From Ravibacter sp964559125 (GTDB lineage: Bacteria; Bacteroidota; Bacteroidia; Cytophagales; Spirosomataceae): 64,000 bases of DNA. Each line of letters begins with the position of its first letter. The first letter of the stretch is position 1. The position numbers were made by a program, and so were the translations under genes. The stretch covers positions 62,001-126,000 of the forward strand of contig CAZLGW010000015.1 in assembly GCA_964559125.1 (NCBI GenBank). The letters are read 5' to 3'. The notes beneath the pieces were generated by a model. The model did no database searches. It worked only from the letters and a program-made list of their open reading frames with translations, and was not told the DNA's origin. Positions 60,700 through 64,000 of this stretch are shown here, piece by piece.

Positions 60700-62775
60700 T
60701 TACATTTGGCCGCGTATGAAGGCGTCGATATCAATATCTCCTTCATCTATCATTTCCCGTTTTTTCGGGGCTTTCGGCTGCTTTTCCGGGAGCCAGTTTC
60801 CGGCATTGGCGAACGCATAAGACGTCTGTGCATCGTTGTAGCGCTCTTTACTCAGGTTCATTGTCAGCAGGCTTGCGGTCTCAGCAGGTAATTCATACTG
60901 TTCAAGCTCTTTCGCCTTTTTTGCTTCGATGGCCTTGTTACCCTCTTTCCATTCCGCAACGGCTGCCCAGTCGGCATTTTTTCCGTATGTAGACGGTATC
61001 TTCGACTCATTCAACTCTGTTAGGAACTCCCCGGACTCGGAAAATATCATCACCTGGGAGAAGTCGCTCTGATCATGACGGAGCACAACCTTTGCACCTT
61101 TTTTCTGGCAGTGCCGGATCAGGCTATAATTTTCATCGCCAATCCGATACGTGTACTTTTGGCCCCTGTCGGTGATGGCTATCAGGTTCCCGGCAATTTG
61201 CACCGTCCGGGAGAGCCAGAACAGTTCCGAGCGCTCGATTATATCCAGGCTACGGCCTTCCGTGTCTATTCCCGCCTGCTCGTACATTTCCCAGGGGGAA
61301 AGAGTCAGGTTTGGATGCGCCTTGGAATACACCGAGTAGGGTGTATGGTTCATTTCTGCCATTATATCAGCGGCTTCCATCCAGGACGCATCATAGTTCC
61401 ATCCTTCAGCAAGTAGCCTTTTGATCATCCGGGACATATAAGTCTCGGTCGGCCTTGCGTGGCTCAGCGTCGATTTTATGCCTTGTCCGGTCCAACCTGC
61501 GCGGCCAGACACAAACACGTCCTGAAGCGTACGGAACGCCCTTTCAGTGCTGGCTTTCCCGGTACTGGCCGACGTTTTCGATATCTTAACGCCGTGCTTT
61601 TCCAGGCTATCCGACAGGTGCTCCCAGGTAGGTGTATTGTGACCAGGGAACCGGTCATGCCGCAGTTCATACGGCAGCCTTCCGGTTACCTCCACCGCCA
61701 TTTTCAACGCTTGACGGTATGAATGCTCCGATTCTGCATATCCGAACCAATATCCCAGCCACGCACCGCTGTATACGTCCCTCACTGCAACTACGTACAG
61801 CGACTTTGTTTCCTTCTGTCCGGATTTTGTCTTGTCACCGGTCAGGTGCGGAGCGATCGGGAACCGGGTACCGTCCATTTCCCAGCAAGCATCCGGGTTA
61901 ACGGGCCGGGCAATGGGTGTTATAGCCCTGTGCCGCTGGCGCTTCCGGTTATTCAAATCAGTATGCATTGCTACAGTCAACGTCTCAGTATCGCGCAGGA
62001 AGTTCATTACAGTACTTTCGCTCGGTATCTCCCGGCTTTCCAGGGCGGCTACATTCGAAAGCCTGCGATATATCGCCCGCTGGCTGTGATTGGCGCCGGA
62101 AGTGCGCAGGTGGATCGCTACCTGTTGCCACCACATATCCTTTTTAGCGGTAGCCCTGTTATTGTTGCCTGCTCTGGGAAGCGTCACCACCTCGGAAAGC
62201 GGACGTTTTTCAACTCCAACCGCCCGTACCTTCTCCATAAGGCGGATCGGGTTTGAGGGGAGGTATTTTTTACCGAGGTAGTCGGAATTGCTATTCATCC
62301 ACTGGATCACCTCTCTAACCGGCCCGTAGCTTTTCCAGTCTACACCGTTCGCCTCGTACCATTCTACGGTAGTTTTCAGGATTCCGGCAGCGCGGCAGAG
62401 GTATCGGAGCGTACGCCCTTCGATTCCCGGATATTGCCAGCTCAGGCGGTTATACCCGTCTTCGCACATATCTACAAGTAGCCATTCAAGGTTATCACGC
62501 CGTTGGAGTTGTGCCCCGAATTCAGCTTCGTATTTCTTCATGTCGAGCCATTCCTTTGGCTCAAGCCCCGCGCACATGGTGGCTTTCACCAACTCTTTAT
62601 ACTTCGGGGCCATCGAGGAATAGCGGATCAGGCGCTTGCGGCGGTCGGATGGATCAGAGACGGCGAACCAGATAGAGGAATTACGTTTAACACCGGTATA
62701 AAGGGTATTTTCATCAATCCCTAGTCCGGTCAATTCCGGAAACGAAATCCATATTTCACCGTTCAAATCACGCAT
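60700..62775 (-). CDS. MuA-like DDE transposase
   Basis: 691 residues. N-terminal ~250 residues hold DNA-binding helices (FPELTGLGIDENTLYTGVKR and later). The DDE core: WEMDGTRF (Asp301), YELRHDRFPGHN (Asp374), ASTERAFRTLQ (Glu411), as in the MuA/retroviral integrase fold. The C-terminal part (EAKKAKELEQYEL, DIDIDAFIRGQM) may interact with MuB. It integrates and replicates the phage by transposition. It starts 4 bp after the Ner-like gene. Confidence 0.92.
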   Translation of the reverse strand: MRDLNGEIWISFPELTGLGIDENTLYTGVKRNSSIWFAVSDPSDRRKRLIRYSSMAPKYKELVKATMCAGLEPKEWLDMKKYEAEFGAQLQRRDNLEWLLVDMCEDGYNRLSWQYPGIEGRTLRYLCRAAGILKTTVEWYEANGVDWKSYGPVREVIQWMNSNSDYLGKKYLPSNPIRLMEKVRAVGVEKRPLSEVVTLPRAGNNNRATAKKDMWWQQVAIHLRTSGANHSQRAIYRRLSNVAALESREIPSESTVMNFLRDTETLTVAMHTDLNNRKRQRHRAITPIARPVNPDACWEMDGTRFPIAPHLTGDKTKSGQKETKSLYVVAVRDVYSGAWLGYWFGYAESEHSYRQALKMAVEVTGRLPYELRHDRFPGHNTPTWEHLSDSLEKHGVKISKTSASTGKASTERAFRTLQDVFVSGRAGWTGQGIKSTLSHARPTETYMSRMIKRLLAEGWNYDASWMEAADIMAEMNHTPYSVYSKAHPNLTLSPWEMYEQAGIDTEGRSLDIIERSELFWLSRTVQIAGNLIAITDRGQKYTYRIGDENYSLIRHCQKKGAKVVLRHDQSDFSQVMIFSESGEFLTELNESKIPSTYGKNADWAAVAEWKEGNKAIEAKKAKELEQYELPAETASLLTMNLSKERYNDAQTSYAFANAGNWLPEKQPKAPKKREMIDEGDIDIDAFIRGQM

Positions 62776-62779
62776 CCTG

Positions 62780-62962
62780 CTATTTATGGCTAAGGCGTTC
62801 TTTTAATTTTTGTCGAAAACCCTCAAGCTCTTTAGCAGCCAGCTCTATCGTTTCGTTACGATGTCTACCGTTTAACACCTTCCGAACAGTCTCTTTGGCA
62901 AAGCCAGTAACATCAGCAATCTGCTGGTAGTCACCCTGTCTCACTTTTAACCGTTCACTCAT
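62780..62962 (-). CDS. Ner-like HTH regulator
   Basis: 60 residues with one HTH (GDYQQIADVTGFAKETVRKVLNGRHRNETI). It is the first gene of the minus-strand early operon, next to the divergent repressor, as ner is in Mu. It likely down-regulates early transcription and transposase expression. Confidence 0.75.
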   Translation of the reverse strand: MSERLKVRQGDYQQIADVTGFAKETVRKVLNGRHRNETIELAAKELEGFRQKLKERLSHK

Positions 62963-63021
62963 TTCTATTTTGCGTTTTCAGTTATTTTTTCTGAACCTTT
63001 GTTCCCGTTCTCCCGGGAGCA

Positions 63022-63079
63022 TGGTACAAATATGGTAAAAATATTTAACCCTCCAAAGGGTTTGGTAAAAATATTTACC
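63022..63079. promoter_or_regulatory. Operator-like repeats in the repressor/early promoter region
   Basis: TGGTACAAATAT (63022-63033), TGGTAAAAATATTTA (63033-63047) and again TGGTAAAAATATTTA (63063-63077). An inverted repeat AACCCT-CCAA-AGGGTT (63047-63062) lies between. The repeats resemble GGTAAA..TTTACC palindromes and lie between the divergent repressor and ner genes, so they are probable repressor/Ner operators. Confidence 0.6.
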
Positions 63080-63082
63080 TAT

Positions 63083-63910
63083 ATGATTTCAGAAAGACTA
63101 AAAGAGCTTATAGATCGGTTAGAGCTTAAATCTGCTTATGCTTTTGAAAAAAGTATAGGGGCAGGAAAGAATGCCATAAATGCAGCAATAAAAAACAATG
63201 GTACAATCGGAAGCGATATAGTGGGGAAAATTTTTACCAAATACCCTAACTTGAATTTAGAATGGCTGTTGGCGGGAGAAGGACCGATGTTCAAGACTAT
63301 AAATATTTCCGCATTAAAATCCGATAATGTACAGGCAATAAGTACAGCTTTAAGTACAGGTAATTCCAAAAAGAAAGATTTACCTGTACATCGAGACACG
63401 AGAATAGTTCCTATCCTTAGTACCAAGGTAGCAGCTTCGGCATTTCAGAGCGGATACTTATCTGAGGATTATATTGATAACTCGGAAACTGTGGAAATAC
63501 CGAGAACGCTTCTGCCAAAACCGGGACAATACTGTGTTCTGGATGTAACAGGGGAATCGATGACTCCAACGCTATATAGGGGAGATAAAGTCATCGGGAG
63601 ATTGATAGAGCCAAGCGAATGGACAAGGGAGATCCGAGACAATAATATATATATAGTATCGACAAAAACGGATGGGGGTGTCATTAAACGCCTTAAAAAC
63701 CGCCTCCTATCTCAAAAGTTTATCCGTTGTCGCTCGGACGCTCCGGGTCACCCAAGCTTCAATATCAATGCTGAAGATATCAATGTTATTTTTGAGGTAG
63801 TATGTAAACTCAGTTGGGTTTTCCCTCATGAAAACCTTGACGTATATCATAAAGTGCTAAATTTAATGGATGACGTCGAGATGATAAAAGAGAAACTTAA
63901 TTTGCTATAA
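63083..63910 (+). CDS. Prophage repressor, XRE-type N-terminus and S24 peptidase C-terminus
   Basis: 275 residues from the ATG at 63083, chosen because it starts the DNA-binding domain (ISERLKELIDRLELKSAYAFEKSIGAGKNAINAAIKNNG) and lies after the operator repeats; a start at 62999 would put the operators inside the gene. C-terminal S24/LexA-type part: LDVTGESMTPTLYRGD (Ser159) and GGVIKRLKNRL (Lys202), catalytic dyad residues of autocleaving repressors. It maintains lysogeny and may be SOS-inducible. Mu itself uses a different c repressor. Confidence 0.88.
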   Translation: MISERLKELIDRLELKSAYAFEKSIGAGKNAINAAIKNNGTIGSDIVGKIFTKYPNLNLEWLLAGEGPMFKTINISALKSDNVQAISTALSTGNSKKKDLPVHRDTRIVPILSTKVAASAFQSGYLSEDYIDNSETVEIPRTLLPKPGQYCVLDVTGESMTPTLYRGDKVIGRLIEPSEWTREIRDNNIYIVSTKTDGGVIKRLKNRLLSQKFIRCRSDAPGHPSFNINAEDINVIFEVVCKLSWVFPHENLDVYHKVLNLMDDVEMIKEKLNLL

Positions 63911-63912
63911 AC

Positions 63913-64000
63913 ATGATGAATTTCTTGAAAGGCGGAGTGACGCCCTCGCTTAGACCGGAACAACCAAAGGAAATGGACTACTTGGTCCCAGGAGAAACGC
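63913..64000 (+). CDS. Partial gene after the repressor (cut by window edge)
   Basis: 29 codons visible (MMNFLKGGVTPSLRPEQPKEMDYLVPGE), starting 2 bp after the repressor stop, so co-transcribed with it. No family can be recognised. It probably lies between the repressor and the prophage end. Confidence 0.5.
   Translation, partial: MMNFLKGGVTPSLRPEQPKEMDYLVPGET

Larger units (their letters stand above)
27130..64000 (-). mobile_element. Mu-like transposable prophage carrying a diversity-generating retroelement (one end outside window)
   Basis: Between the host terminator and the right window edge, every recognised gene is phage-like: S24 repressor, Ner-like HTH, DDE transposase and AAA+ partner in MuA-MuB order, GemA and DUF3164 homologues, DUF1804/gp28/DUF935/MuF/DUF1320 head genes and a contractile tail set (sheath, tube, tape measure, hub, spike, W, J). 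The genome reads from the right (repressor, transposase) to the left (tail fibres). The left border is set tentatively at the TG at 27130, just outside paired 22-bp repeats. The other end and the target duplication lie beyond 64000. Transposable Bacteroides phages with DGRs (Hankyphage group) are known relatives in plan. Confidence 0.88.

Overview
The window is from a Bacteroidota chromosome. The evidence is several SusC/SusD outer-membrane uptake pairs, ECF sigma / FecR regulators with C-terminal DUF4974-type ends, TAnnTTTG promoter elements and SPII lipoproteins with little Shine-Dalgarno signal. The genus cannot be fixed from sequence reading alone. Bases 1-27.1 kb are host DNA. From about 27.13 kb to past the right edge lies a Mu-like transposable prophage.

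Host part. Three uptake modules sit side by side. Module 1 (minus strand, 280-7868) is ECF sigma, FecR, SusC, SusD, followed by the start of a secreted amidohydrolase cut by the left edge. Module 2 (plus, 7967-17088) is ECF sigma, FecR, SusC, SusD, a secreted propeller-like protein and a beta-propeller phytase lipoprotein. Module 3 (plus, 17228-26910) is ECF sigma, FecR, SusC, SusD and two secreted metallophosphoesterases, one with the fibronectin-plus-catalytic layout of purple acid phosphatases. Modules 2 and 3 read as organic-phosphate scavenging loci. Each SusC leader carries a hairpin of the same geometry (about 11-bp arms, 7-nt loop). A strong terminator at 27023-27057 closes the host operon just before the prophage.

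Prophage. Its genome runs right to left. An S24-type repressor (63083-63910, plus) and a small Ner-like regulator lie at the right, then a DDE transposase (MuA-like), its AAA+ partner (MuB-like), small early genes including two short ones overlooked by simple ORF calling (a zinc ribbon and a two-helix membrane protein), a GemA-like protein and a diversity-generating retroelement (DGR) operon. The structural genes form two blocks: 42093-53411 on plus (terminase, portal, MuF, morphogenesis, spanin, fibres) and 27346-41888 on minus (protease/scaffold, capsid, sheath, tube, lysis, tape measure, baseplate, tail fibre-like proteins). A bidirectional terminator at 53417-53444 separates the converging late and middle genes.

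Most notable system. One DGR-type reverse transcriptase (55097-56101) is accompanied by two template repeats. TR2 (56227-56298) feeds three tandem small variable proteins: of 45 TR/VR differences, 44 fall at template adenines. TR1 (52445-52552) lies 2.5 kb away on the opposite strand, next to the collagen-like tail fibre whose C-terminus it matches, with 16 of 16 differences at template adenines. This looks like a two-template, four-target DGR.

Other notable points are a portal-to-MuF junction with a T_TTT_TTC slippery heptamer, a 5-nt spacer and an 8-bp stem-loop, where the MuF frame has no usable start codon and ends in a PD-(D/E)xK nuclease-like toxin domain; a classical A_AAA_AAG frameshift in the tail chaperone; and a dispersed TTTAAAC-type motif just before phage start codons.
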